The position numbers and the translations under genes were made by a program. The notes beneath the pieces were generated by a model. That model had not been told where the DNA came from, searched no databases, and saw only the letters and a list, made by a program, of their open reading frames with translations. From DASPKT01 sp035626475 (GTDB lineage: Bacteria; Pseudomonadota; Alphaproteobacteria; Azospirillales; Azospirillaceae), in assembly GCA_035626475.1 (NCBI GenBank), contig DASPNP010000078.1:1-64000 (forward strand): 64,000 nt of DNA, written 5' to 3'. Below, in pieces: positions 35,594 to 44,135 of this stretch (positions are counted from its first letter, which is position 1; every line of letters begins with the position of its first letter).

Positions 35594-35642
35594 AACTTAC
35601 ACGCCCCGACCCACGCTTTCAAACATAAAGATATCTTTATGT
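35594..35642 (-). promoter_or_regulatory. metH promoter with SahR-like operator palindrome
   Basis: A perfect palindrome, ACATAAAGATATCTTTATGT (35623-35642), directly abuts a -35 box TTGAAA (minus strand, 35617-35622), which is followed after exactly 17 bases by TAAGTT (35594-35599). The AAAGATATCTTT core matches what I recall of the motif of SahR, an ArsR-type regulator released by S-adenosylhomocysteine. No sahR gene is in the window. The rest of this region (to 35811) probably holds the promoter of iorAB. Confidence 0.65.
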
Positions 35643-35811
35643 GACGCATGTGATGCTCCGGGGCGGGTTTCTGTTCCAATCCGGTCGTGCCAATTGCCCC
35701 GCCGTAAATTCGTGTAACCCGGCCGTAACGTTTCGGGACATGCCGGGGAGGGAGGAGTACAGCCCAGTCTGGGAAAGGGTTCGCAACTCCAGGCACGAGA
35801 GGAGAGCGAGG

Positions 35812-36294
35812 GTGAAATACGCTCTGACGGTCAATGGGTCGAGGCGGGAGGTGGAGGCGGATGCCGACACGCCGCTGCTGTGGGTGCTGCGCGAGGAGCT
35901 GGGGCTGACCGGCACCAAGTTCGGCTGCGGCGCCGCGCTGTGCGGCGCCTGCACGGTGCATGTGGACGGCGTGCCGGTGCGCAGCTGCTCGCTGCCGGTG
36001 GAGGGCGCGGCCGACCAGCGCATCACCACCATCGAGGGCCTGTCGACCGACCGCTCGCATCCGCTGCAGAAGGCTTGGATCGAGGAGCAGGTGCCGCAGT
36101 GCGGCTACTGCCAGTCCGGCATGATCATGGCCGCCGCCGCCCTGCTGGCCGAGAAGCCGCAGCCGACCGACGCCGACATCGCCGAGGCCATGACCAATCT
36201 CTGCCGCTGCGGCACCTACACCCGCGTCCGCAAGGCCATCCGCCGCGCCGCCGGCATGGTCGCCGACGCCGCCCCGGGGAGGGCGCCGGCATGA
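35812..36294 (+). CDS. iorA: Isoquinoline 1-oxidoreductase-type small subunit, [2Fe-2S] protein
   Basis: This is the electron-transfer subunit of a molybdenum hydroxylase. The 160 residues have an N-terminal plant-type [2Fe-2S] domain (FGCGAALCGACTVHVDG plus a later Cys) and a C-terminal [2Fe-2S] domain (PQCGYCQSGMIM, NLCRCGTYTR). The GTG at 35812 has GGAG 8 bases upstream. The stop codon overlaps the start of iorB by 4 bases (ATGA). The true substrate may be an aldehyde or N-heterocycle; the Ior name reflects family similarity only. Confidence 0.93.
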   Translation: MKYALTVNGSRREVEADADTPLLWVLREELGLTGTKFGCGAALCGACTVHVDGVPVRSCSLPVEGAADQRITTIEGLSTDRSHPLQKAWIEEQVPQCGYCQSGMIMAAAALLAEKPQPTDADIAEAMTNLCRCGTYTRVRKAIRRAAGMVADAAPGRAPA

Positions 36295-38459
36295 GCCCGA
36301 CCCTTTCACGGCGGGGCTTCCTGGCCGCCACCGGCGCGGCCGGGCTGGTCCTGGGCTTCGAGTTGCCCCTGGGGGCCAAGCGGGCCGAGGCCGGCATGCC
36401 CGGCGGCACGGTGGTGAACGGCTTCCTGCGCATCGGGCCGGACGGCGCCGTGACCATCTACACCGCCACCACCGAGATCGGCCAGGGCACCGGCAGCACG
36501 CTGGCCCAGGCGGTCGCGGAGGAGCTGGAGGTCGAGTACAAGCACGTCCGCGTCGAGATGGCGCCGATCGAGCCCGCCTACTTCATCAAGCCCTTCGGCG
36601 GAGCCGTCTACGCCACCTTCGGCAGCATGGGAACCTACTCGCAGTTCGAGCCGCTGCGCCGCGCCGCCGGCGCCGCCCGGATGATGATGCTGCAGGCCGC
36701 GGCCACGCGCTGGGGCGTCAATCCCGAGGACTGCGTCGCCCGCTACGGCGTGGTGAAGCACCCGCCGAGCGAGCGCCTGGCCGGCTATGGCGAGCTGGCG
36801 CCGGTGGCGGCCTTGCTGACGCCGCCGTCGGAGGTGCCGCTGAAGGCGCGGGAGCAGTGGAGCGTCATCGGCAGGCCCATGCCGCGCCTGGACACCCCCG
36901 CCAAGGTGGACGGCAGCGCCGAGTACGGCATCGACTTCTCGCTGCCGGGGCTGCTGGTGGCGACGATCGCCCAGTGCCCGGTCTTCGGCGGCACGCTCGG
37001 GTCGGTCGATCCGGCGCCGGCGCTGAAGGTGCGCGGCGTGCGCAAGGTGGTGCGGCTGGAGAACGCCGTCGCCGTGGTCGCCACGGGCTGGTGGGCGGCC
37101 AAGAAGGGGCTGGACGCGCTGTCGCCCGCCTGGAATGCCGGCCCCAACGCCGGGCACAGCAGCGCCGACTATGCCGGCCTGCTGCGCGAGGCGGCCGGGC
37201 GGGGCGAGGCGGTCTTCGCCGCGCCCGGCCAGGATCCGGCGAAGATCCGGGCCGACCACGATGCGGCGCTGGCGGGGGCCGTCCGCCGCGTCGAGGCCGT
37301 CTACGAGGCGCCCTTCCTCGACCATGCGCCGATGGAGCCGATGAACGGCACCGCCCGCGTGACCCGGGACGGCGTCGAACTCTGGCTGGCGACGCAGAAC
37401 CAGTCGGTGATCAAGGATATGGTCGCGAAGCAGCTGGGCATCGCGCCGGAGAAGGTGGTGATCCACACCATGCCTGCCGGCGGCGGCTTCGGCCGGCGGA
37501 TCGAGATCGACTATGTCCGGCAGGTGGTGGAGATCGCGCGGCAGGTGGGCCAGCCCGTCAAGCTGATCTGGAGCCGCGAGGAGGACATGACGCACGGCTT
37601 CTACCGCCCCGCCGCCGCCGCCCGCATCATGGCGGGGCTGGGGCCGGACGGCATGCCGGTGGCGCTGCGCTTCGACGCCGCCTGCGAGTCGCTACTGGAC
37701 CACAGCGTCCAGGGTCAGAAGGGCCAGCGCCCGCCGGTGGACTTCATCGGCCTGATGTACGCGGCCAAGCCGCCCTACGCCTTCCCCGGCTACATGGCGC
37801 GGCTGACCAAGGCCGAATACGGCGTGCCGGTCGGCTTCTGGCGCTCGGTGGGCACCTCGCAGAACTGCTTCTTCCTGGAGAGCTTCACCGACGAGCTGGC
37901 GGCCGAGGCGAAGCTGGACCCGGTCGAGTACCGCCGCCGCCTGCTGAAGCACCTCCCGCGCGAGCTGGCGGTGCTGGAGAAGGCCGCCGCGGCGGGTGGC
38001 TGGGGCAAGGCCGCACCGGGCCGCCACCAGGGCGTGGCGCTCTCGCGCGGCAACGGGTCGGTCGTGGCGGCGGTGGTCGAGCTGTCGGTGACGGACGGCG
38101 CCGTGAAGCTGCACCGCATGACCGGCGTCATCGATTGCGGTATCGCCGGCAATCCCGGCAACATCCGGCAGCAGGTCGAGGGCGGGCTGATCTTCGGCCT
38201 GAGCGCGGCGCTGTTCGGCGAGATCACGCTGAAGGACGGGGCGGTGGAGCAGCGCAATTTCGACGCCTATCCGCTGCTGACCCTGGCGCAGACCCCTGCC
38301 ATCGACGTGCACATACTGGAGACGGGCGAGCGCATGGGCGGGGTGGGGGAGGAGGCGGTGCCGGTCGCCGCCCCGGCCGTCGCCAACGCCCTGTTCGCCG
38401 CGACGGGCAAGCGGCTGCGCGTGACGCCCTTCGCCAAGGCGGGGCTCAGCTTCGTCTAG
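36291..38459 (+). CDS. iorB: Isoquinoline 1-oxidoreductase-type large molybdopterin subunit, Tat-exported
   Basis: This is the catalytic subunit of a xanthine-oxidase-family hydroxylase, 722 residues. It begins with a twin-arginine signal (LSRRGFLAATGAAGLVLGFE), so the complex is probably periplasmic with IorA carried along. It has TEIGQGTGSTLAQ, PAGGGFGRRIEIDYVRQ and the catalytic Glu in GERMGGVGEEAVPVAAPAVA. No cytochrome c subunit or XdhC-like chaperone gene is adjacent, though both often accompany such genes. The substrate is unknown. Confidence 0.92.
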   Translation: MSPTLSRRGFLAATGAAGLVLGFELPLGAKRAEAGMPGGTVVNGFLRIGPDGAVTIYTATTEIGQGTGSTLAQAVAEELEVEYKHVRVEMAPIEPAYFIKPFGGAVYATFGSMGTYSQFEPLRRAAGAARMMMLQAAATRWGVNPEDCVARYGVVKHPPSERLAGYGELAPVAALLTPPSEVPLKAREQWSVIGRPMPRLDTPAKVDGSAEYGIDFSLPGLLVATIAQCPVFGGTLGSVDPAPALKVRGVRKVVRLENAVAVVATGWWAAKKGLDALSPAWNAGPNAGHSSADYAGLLREAAGRGEAVFAAPGQDPAKIRADHDAALAGAVRRVEAVYEAPFLDHAPMEPMNGTARVTRDGVELWLATQNQSVIKDMVAKQLGIAPEKVVIHTMPAGGGFGRRIEIDYVRQVVEIARQVGQPVKLIWSREEDMTHGFYRPAAAARIMAGLGPDGMPVALRFDAACESLLDHSVQGQKGQRPPVDFIGLMYAAKPPYAFPGYMARLTKAEYGVPVGFWRSVGTSQNCFFLESFTDELAAEAKLDPVEYRRRLLKHLPRELAVLEKAAAAGGWGKAAPGRHQGVALSRGNGSVVAAVVELSVTDGAVKLHRMTGVIDCGIAGNPGNIRQQVEGGLIFGLSAALFGEITLKDGAVEQRNFDAYPLLTLAQTPAIDVHILETGERMGGVGEEAVPVAAPAVANALFAATGKRLRVTPFAKAGLSFV

Positions 38460-38469
38460 CCCCGCCCCC

Positions 38470-38535
38470 GGGCCGCGGGACGCGCTCGCGATCGGCGCCG
38501 CCCCGCCGCATCGCGGCTCGGCGCCCCCGCGGCCC
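38470..38535. terminator. GC-rich inverted repeat downstream of iorB
   Basis: Perfect 10-base arms GGGCCGCGGG (38470-38479) and CCCGCGGCCC (38526-38535) enclose a further GC-rich hairpin region. There is no T-run, so factor-independent termination is unsure; it may stabilise the iorAB mRNA end. Confidence 0.4.
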
Positions 38536-38619
38536 GCGGCATCTCCTCGGGCACCCTTGCGCGGCGGCCCCGCTCCGCTCTACGGTCCCGCGCACGAATT
38601 CCAGACGCGAGGCATTCCC

Positions 38620-40656
38620 GTGGACAGCAGCCAGACCTCCTACCGGGGCGACGACCATCTCGCCCGCCTGCTGGCCGAGGCCGGCATCGAGCGTTCCGTC
38701 GCCGACATGCGCGGCCTGCTGGCCGGCGTCGCGGCGGCGCCCGCCGGTGTCGACCCTGACCGCTGGATGGTGCTGCTGGGCCGCCCCGTGACCGGCGAGC
38801 TGGCCGACCAGCTGCGCGCGCTCAAGACGCATCTTGCCCCCAAGGCGCCGCCGGAGGAGGGCGACCATGCCCGTCGCGTGTCCGACCTGCGCGCCGAGCT
38901 GCGCCGCCGCGGCCTGGACGGCTTCGTCGTCCCGCGCGGCGACGAGCACCAGGGCGAGTATGTGCCGCTGCGGGCCGAGCGGCTGGCCTGGATCACCGGC
39001 TTCACCGGTTCCGCCGGTGCCGCCGTGGTGCTGCTGGACCGCGCCGCCATCTTCGTCGACGGCCGCTACACGCTGCAGGTCCGCCAGCAGGTGGACGAGG
39101 CCGTCTACGGCATCGAGCATCTGATAGAGACCTTCCACGGCGACTGGGCGGCGCGGAACCTGCCGCGCGGCGCCAAGCTGGGCTTCGATCCCTGGATGCA
39201 CACGGTCAGCTGGGTCGAGCGTATGCGCGCCGTGCTGGCGCCGGCCGGCGTCGAGCTGGTGGCGGTGCCGGACAATCCGATCGACGCCGTCTGGTCCGAC
39301 CAGCCGCCGGCGCCGCTGGGCCCCGTGGTGCCGCACGAGCTGCGCTATGCCGGCAAGGCGTCATCGGACAAGCGGGCGGAGATCGCGGCCGAGCTGAAGA
39401 AGCGCGGCGAGAACGCGGCCGTGCTGACCCAGCCCGACAGCATCGCCTGGCTGCTGAACATCCGCGGCTCAGACGTGCCCTCGACGCCGCTGCCGCTGTC
39501 CTTCGCCACCATCACCGACGAGGGCGAGGTCGATCTGTTCGTGGACGGGCGTAAGCTGGCGCCGGGCATCGAGTCCCACCTGGGCAACCAGGTCGCCGTC
39601 CGCCCGGCCGAGGAGCTGGGCGCCGCGCTGGACGAGCTGGGCCGGGCCGGACGGCGCGTCCGCGTCGACCCCGGCACCGCCGCTGCCTGGATCTTCGACC
39701 GGCTGGGCCGGGCCGGCGCCAAGGTGGAGCGCGAGGCCGACCCCTGCATGCTGCCCAAGGCCGCCAAGAATTCGGTGGAGCTGGAGGGCGCCCGCGCCTC
39801 GCACCGCCGCGACGGCGCCGCCATGGCCCGCTTCCTCAGCTGGCTCTCGGTCGAGGCGCCGAAGGGCAAGCTCACCGAGATCGACGCGTCGGACCGGCTG
39901 CTGGACATCCGCCGCCAGGGCGAGCTGTTCCGCGACATCAGCTTCGACAGCATCTCCGGCGCCGGGCCCAACGGGGCGGTGGTGCATTACCGCGCCACGC
40001 CCAAGACCAACCGGACCATCGAGAACAACAGCGTCTACCTGATCGACAGCGGCGGCCAGTATCTGGACGGCACCACCGACATCACCCGCACGGTCGCCGT
40101 CGGCACGCCCCCGGCCGAGGCCAAGCGCCACTTCACTTTGGTGCTGAAGGGGCACATCGCGCTCTCCCGCGCGCTGTTCCCGAAGGGCACGACCGGCTCG
40201 CAGCTGGATGTGCTGGCCCGCCAGTTCCTGTGGCAGGAGGGGCTGGACTACGACCACGGCACCGGCCACGGGGTGGGGAGCTTCCTGTCGGTCCATGAGG
40301 GGCCGGCGCGCATCGCCAAGATGCCGAACAGCGTCGCCCTGCTGCCGGGCATGATCCTGTCCAACGAGCCCGGCTTCTACAAGACCGGCGCCTACGGCAT
40401 CCGCATCGAGAATTTGATCGCCGTGCGCCCGGCCGAGGAGCTGGGGAACGCCCCGGCGGACCCGCAGATCACGCTCTACGGCTTCGAAACGCTGACGCTC
40501 TGCCCGATCGACCTGGCGCTGGTGGAGCCTGATCTGCTGGACGCCCATGAGCGCGCCTGGCTGAACGCCTACCACGCCCGCGTCCGCGGGGCCCTGGCGC
40601 CGCAGCTCTCGGGCGCGGAGCAGGAGTGGCTGGAGCGGGCGACGGCGGCGGTTTAG
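38620..40656 (+). CDS. pepP: Xaa-Pro aminopeptidase (aminopeptidase P, M24B)
   Basis: This is a metallopeptidase that removes N-terminal residues preceding proline. The 678-residue product has two creatinase-like N-terminal domains (about 100-390) and a pita-bread catalytic domain with the dinuclear metal ligands Asp in YLIDSGGQYLDGTTDITR, His in GTGHGVGSFLSVHEGP, and Glu in NEPGFYKTG. An extra segment of about 85 residues precedes the usual start. The GTG at 38620 has GAGG 8 bases upstream. The gene is alone between iorB and composite repeat C. Confidence 0.93.
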   Translation: MDSSQTSYRGDDHLARLLAEAGIERSVADMRGLLAGVAAAPAGVDPDRWMVLLGRPVTGELADQLRALKTHLAPKAPPEEGDHARRVSDLRAELRRRGLDGFVVPRGDEHQGEYVPLRAERLAWITGFTGSAGAAVVLLDRAAIFVDGRYTLQVRQQVDEAVYGIEHLIETFHGDWAARNLPRGAKLGFDPWMHTVSWVERMRAVLAPAGVELVAVPDNPIDAVWSDQPPAPLGPVVPHELRYAGKASSDKRAEIAAELKKRGENAAVLTQPDSIAWLLNIRGSDVPSTPLPLSFATITDEGEVDLFVDGRKLAPGIESHLGNQVAVRPAEELGAALDELGRAGRRVRVDPGTAAAWIFDRLGRAGAKVEREADPCMLPKAAKNSVELEGARASHRRDGAAMARFLSWLSVEAPKGKLTEIDASDRLLDIRRQGELFRDISFDSISGAGPNGAVVHYRATPKTNRTIENNSVYLIDSGGQYLDGTTDITRTVAVGTPPAEAKRHFTLVLKGHIALSRALFPKGTTGSQLDVLARQFLWQEGLDYDHGTGHGVGSFLSVHEGPARIAKMPNSVALLPGMILSNEPGFYKTGAYGIRIENLIAVRPAEELGNAPADPQITLYGFETLTLCPIDLALVEPDLLDAHERAWLNAYHARVRGALAPQLSGAEQEWLERATAAV

Positions 40657-40683
40657 TCCTCAGTCGTCGCCTCTATTCCCGAC

Positions 40684-40920
40684 CGTCATCCCGGCGAAAG
40701 CCGGGACCCAGGGGTTGCAGCCATGAACGGTTGATGAAGCGCGCCCGTAGGTCGCATGGAGGCGCAGCCGCAATGCGACACCCCGGCCGGAGCATGTCGC
40801 ACTGCGCTCCGCTCCATGCGACCTACGAACCAGACGAGTGCTGCATCGGCCGCATCCCGCTGCAACCCCTGGGTCCCGACTTAGGCGCTGCGCGCCAGCT
40901 TCGCAAACGTCGGGATGACG
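40684..40920. repeat. Composite inverted-repeat element, copy C
   Basis: The outer arms are at 40684-40721 and 40859-40920, the latter with an extended stem-loop insertion within its palindromic part. They surround the inner palindrome at 40747-40826. The sequence GTGCTGCATCGGCCGCATCC between the inner palindrome and the right arm also occurs, inverted, at the left side of the GIY-YIG element. It lies between the convergent pepP and DUF3833 genes. Confidence 0.88.
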
Positions 40921-40945
40921 GAATTGGGGGGGCGAGGGATGATGA

Positions 40946-41503
40946 CTACTCCGCCGCCTTCTGCGTCGGCATCTCCTCGCCGGCGGGGCGGAAGGCGATG
41001 ATGACCTCGCCGAGGTCGATGCCGAACTTGCTCATGGTGGCGCGGTTCAGGACGGTGCCGCCGGGCTGGAGGAACATCCAGTCGTCGAAATGCACCCGCA
41101 TGCGGCCGTCGCCGACCTTCAGGTTGAAGTCGTAGCGGAATCGGAAGGCCGGGCCGTAGAGGGTCCCCTCGGCCACGCCGATGGCGTCGGGGGTTCGGCC
41201 CTCCCAGCGGTGCTCGTCCAGCCTGGTCAGCTCCCACACCCGGCGCTCGGTCTCGCCGTCGTCATAGGTGAAGTCCTCGACCAGGGTCAGGACCTTGCCG
41301 TCCCACTTGCCCTCGATCTCCACCACGAACTGGCGGCGGACCTTGCCGAAGCGGTCCTGGAACAGGCCCCAGGCGCGGGTCCGGCCCTGGAAATACTCCT
41401 CCAGCTTCAGCACGGGCGTCTTGCCGGCGAACTCCTCGGGCTTCATGGCGCCGCACCCCGCGAGCAGCGCCAGCGCCGCCAGCGCGAACCACTTCCGCAG
41501 CAT
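40946..41503 (-). CDS. DUF3833-family lipoprotein
   Basis: This 185-residue protein has a lipoprotein signal (MLRKWFALAALALLAGC, lipobox LAGC with Cys17), so it is probably anchored in the envelope through Lgt. The mature part matches the DUF3833 family (PF12915; EYFQGRTRAWGLFQDRFGKV, DDWMFLQPGGTVLNRATMSK, FGIDLGEVIIAFR). Its function is unknown; it is the last gene of the phr-CFA-MFS operon, 13 bases after the MFS gene, and such genes repeatedly occur with CFA synthase and DUF1365 genes. Confidence 0.88.
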   Translation of the reverse strand: MLRKWFALAALALLAGCGAMKPEEFAGKTPVLKLEEYFQGRTRAWGLFQDRFGKVRRQFVVEIEGKWDGKVLTLVEDFTYDDGETERRVWELTRLDEHRWEGRTPDAIGVAEGTLYGPAFRFRYDFNLKVGDGRMRVHFDDWMFLQPGGTVLNRATMSKFGIDLGEVIIAFRPAGEEMPTQKAAE

Positions 41504-41516
41504 CGACCCTTCACTC

Positions 41517-42848
41517 CTATGAAAGCGCCCGGGCCTCGATCAGGCGGCGGTTCTCCGCCTGCCGCTCGGGCGTGATCTCGTAGCCGCGCATGAGCGCGAT
41601 GGCGGCCAGCTTGAAGCCGATCGGAACCAGGCTGTAGAGCAGGGTCAGCGCCCACAGCGCCCGGGCATCGTTCGGTCCGCCCGCGCTGAAGCCCGCCGCC
41701 TCGGCCAGCGGCAGGCCCAGGGCGGCCAGCGCCAGCGCCAGCTTCGTCGCCAAGCCCCAGAGGGCGAAGTAGAGCCCGGTGCGCGGCGTGCCCGTCCGCA
41801 CCGTGTCCTCGTCCACCACGTCTGCCTGCATGGCGGCCGGCAGCACCAGGTCCGCTCCCAGCGCGGCACCCGTCAGCAGGCAGACCGCCAGGAACAGCGT
41901 GCCGTCGCCGGGCTCCAGCAGGGGCACGGTCGCGAACCAAGCGCAGGCCCAGAGCATGGCCCAGGACCAGACCCGGTGCTTGCCGAACCTCTTGCTCAAC
42001 CACAGCCACAGGGGGACCGCCGCGATGCCGCTGATGAAGTAGGCGACCAGCAGGGGGCCGGCCATGCCCGCCTCCCCGAGCACGTGCTGCACGAAGAAGA
42101 GGAAGAGCTGGGCCGGCAAGCCGTTCGCCAATCCGTTAAGGACATAGGCCAGGACCAGTCTTCGGAAAGGGGCGTTGGCGCGCATTATTCGCGCGCCGTC
42201 GGCGAACCCTACCGGCGCCGTGGCCGAAAACTTCGGCTCGGGCACGAATGCCAGCAGAAATGCTATGGTTAATGGCAGGGCGGCGAGGGTGAAGAGGGCG
42301 ATGACGTACAGCGCGCCGCCCTGGTCGGACGTGCCCTGATCCGCGGTCCCCGCCACCACCGGCAGCACCATGGCGACGACGGTGCCCAGCACCGCCAGGC
42401 CGTTCAGCCAGCCGCTGATGCGGGTGCGCTCGTCATAGTCGCCGGAGAGCTCGGCGCCCCAGGCGGTCAGCGGCACGATGACCATGGTCCAGCCGAGATA
42501 GAGCGCGAAGCTCCAGCCCAGCAGGTACGCGGCCCCGGCACCCGGCGACGGCACCAGCAGGAACCAGACGGCGAGGCAGACCAGCGGCGTGCCGGCCAGC
42601 ACCCAGGGCCGCCGCCGCCCCAGCCGCCCGCCGGTACGGTCGGACAGCCAGCCGACCAGCGGGTCCGTCACCCCGTCCCACAGGCGCGACAGCAGCAGCA
42701 CCCAGCCGATGGTGCCGAGGCTGAGTCCCAGCGTCGCGTAATGCGCCGGCAGGAAGACGAAGACCGGCAGGGTCAGCGCCGCCAGCGGCAGGGCCGGCCC
42801 GCCGAAGGCCAGCAGGCGCAAGGGGGAGAGGCGGGCGGGGGCCGCCAC
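41517..42848 (-). CDS. MFS transporter, GPH-like cation symporter family
   Basis: This 443-residue membrane protein with about twelve hydrophobic segments has the MFS/GPH pattern SRLWDGVTDPLVGWLSDRTG, RLGRRRPWVLAGTP and LTAWGAELSGDYDERTRISG. The GTG at 42848 is the first usable start after the CFA stop codon (gap 8 bases). The position within the phr-FAD-DUF1365-CFA cluster is conserved in many bacteria, so its cargo may be a lipid or a lipid-derived compound rather than a sugar; that is an inference. Confidence 0.88.
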   Translation of the reverse strand: MAAPARLSPLRLLAFGGPALPLAALTLPVFVFLPAHYATLGLSLGTIGWVLLLSRLWDGVTDPLVGWLSDRTGGRLGRRRPWVLAGTPLVCLAVWFLLVPSPGAGAAYLLGWSFALYLGWTMVIVPLTAWGAELSGDYDERTRISGWLNGLAVLGTVVAMVLPVVAGTADQGTSDQGGALYVIALFTLAALPLTIAFLLAFVPEPKFSATAPVGFADGARIMRANAPFRRLVLAYVLNGLANGLPAQLFLFFVQHVLGEAGMAGPLLVAYFISGIAAVPLWLWLSKRFGKHRVWSWAMLWACAWFATVPLLEPGDGTLFLAVCLLTGAALGADLVLPAAMQADVVDEDTVRTGTPRTGLYFALWGLATKLALALAALGLPLAEAAGFSAGGPNDARALWALTLLYSLVPIGFKLAAIALMRGYEITPERQAENRRLIEARALS

Positions 42849-42856
42849 GGGAACCG

Positions 42857-44101
42857 CTACTCCCGCGCCACCGTCGCCTGCACCACGTCGATGCAGCCGG
42901 TCTTGAAACCCGCCTCGCAGTACCAGAGATACTGCTCCCACATGCGCTTGAAGCGGGCGTCGAAGCCCATCGCCTGGATGGTCGGCCACGCCGCCTGGAA
43001 GCGCTTCTGCCACTCGTCCAGGGTGCGGGCATAGTCCAGCGCGAAACCGTCGGAGCCCTGCCAGGCCAAGCCGGCCCGCTCCACCTCGCGCTTCAGCGCG
43101 GTGGGGGAGGGCAGCATGCCGCCGGGGAAGATGTATTTCTGGATGTAGTCGGCGCTGGTCCGGTAGCGGTCGTAGAACTGGTCGGCGATGGTGATGATCT
43201 GCAGCGTCGCCCTGCCGCCGGGCTTCAGGCGCTCGCGCACCGTCTCGAAATAGACCGGCCAGTATTTCTCGCCCACCGCCTCGAACATCTCGATGGATGC
43301 GATCCGGTCGAACTGCCCCTTCAGGTCGCGATAGTCCTGCAGCCTGATCTCGACCTTGTCCGACAGGCCGGCGCGCTTCATGCGCTCGGTGGCGAAGGCG
43401 AACTGCTCCTGGCTGATGGTGATGGCGGTGACGCGCGCGCCGACCGTGCCGGCCGCGTACTCCGCGAAGCCGCCCCAGCCGCAGCCGATCTCCAGCACAT
43501 GGTGCCCGGGCTGCAAATCCATGCGCCGGCACATCTCGGCATATTTGCGCCGCTGCGCCTCGGCCAAATCCTCGCCCTCCGCCGCATAGACGGCCGAGGA
43601 GTAGGTCATGGTCTCATCCAGCCACAGCCGGTAGAAGTCGTTCCCGAGGTCGTAATGGTAGGCGATGTTGCGGCGGCTGCCCTTGCGGGTGTTGGGCTTC
43701 AGCTTGTGGAAGACCCAGGACACGGCCCGGAACCAGCCATGGCCGTACAGCACCTTCTCCAGCGCCTCCTCGTTGCGCAGCGCCAGCTCGAACAGGGCGG
43801 GCACGTCGGGGCTGCTCCAGTCGCCGTCGAGGTAGGACTCGCAGAAGCCCAGCGTGCCGCCGACGATGAAGCGCCGGGCCATGCGGTCGTCATGCACCAC
43901 CAGCACCGCGTCGGGGCCGGGCGCCTTGCCGCGGAAGCGGTGCACCGCCCCGTCGGGCATCACCACCGTGACCGCGCCCAGCCGCAGCCCGGGGCCCATG
44001 CCCAGCAGGAGCCGCATCCAGCGCGACGGGGTGTAGCCCGGCTTGCGGTGGCTGACCGCGAGCTCGTTGCGCTCCACGCCCTGGTAGCTGCCGTCGTTCA
44101 T
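42857..44101 (-). CDS. cfa: Cyclopropane-fatty-acyl-phospholipid synthase-family methyltransferase
   Basis: This 414-residue SAM-dependent enzyme adds a methyl group across a double bond of membrane phospholipid acyl chains, or carries out a related lipid methylation. It has an N-terminal lipid-binding part (residues 1-130), AYHYDLGNDFYRLWLDETMT, the SAM motif VLEIGCGWGGFAEYAA, SIEMFEAVGEKYWPVYF and the C-terminal FPGGMLPS. It is the fourth gene of the leftward operon from phr; with DUF1365 and the FAD enzyme it probably modifies fatty acids under oxidative or light stress. Confidence 0.92.
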   Translation of the reverse strand: MNDGSYQGVERNELAVSHRKPGYTPSRWMRLLLGMGPGLRLGAVTVVMPDGAVHRFRGKAPGPDAVLVVHDDRMARRFIVGGTLGFCESYLDGDWSSPDVPALFELALRNEEALEKVLYGHGWFRAVSWVFHKLKPNTRKGSRRNIAYHYDLGNDFYRLWLDETMTYSSAVYAAEGEDLAEAQRRKYAEMCRRMDLQPGHHVLEIGCGWGGFAEYAAGTVGARVTAITISQEQFAFATERMKRAGLSDKVEIRLQDYRDLKGQFDRIASIEMFEAVGEKYWPVYFETVRERLKPGGRATLQIITIADQFYDRYRTSADYIQKYIFPGGMLPSPTALKREVERAGLAWQGSDGFALDYARTLDEWQKRFQAAWPTIQAMGFDARFKRMWEQYLWYCEAGFKTGCIDVVQATVARE

Positions 44102-44135
44102 GATGCGATGATCCCCGAGTTGAAGCGTACGTGGT

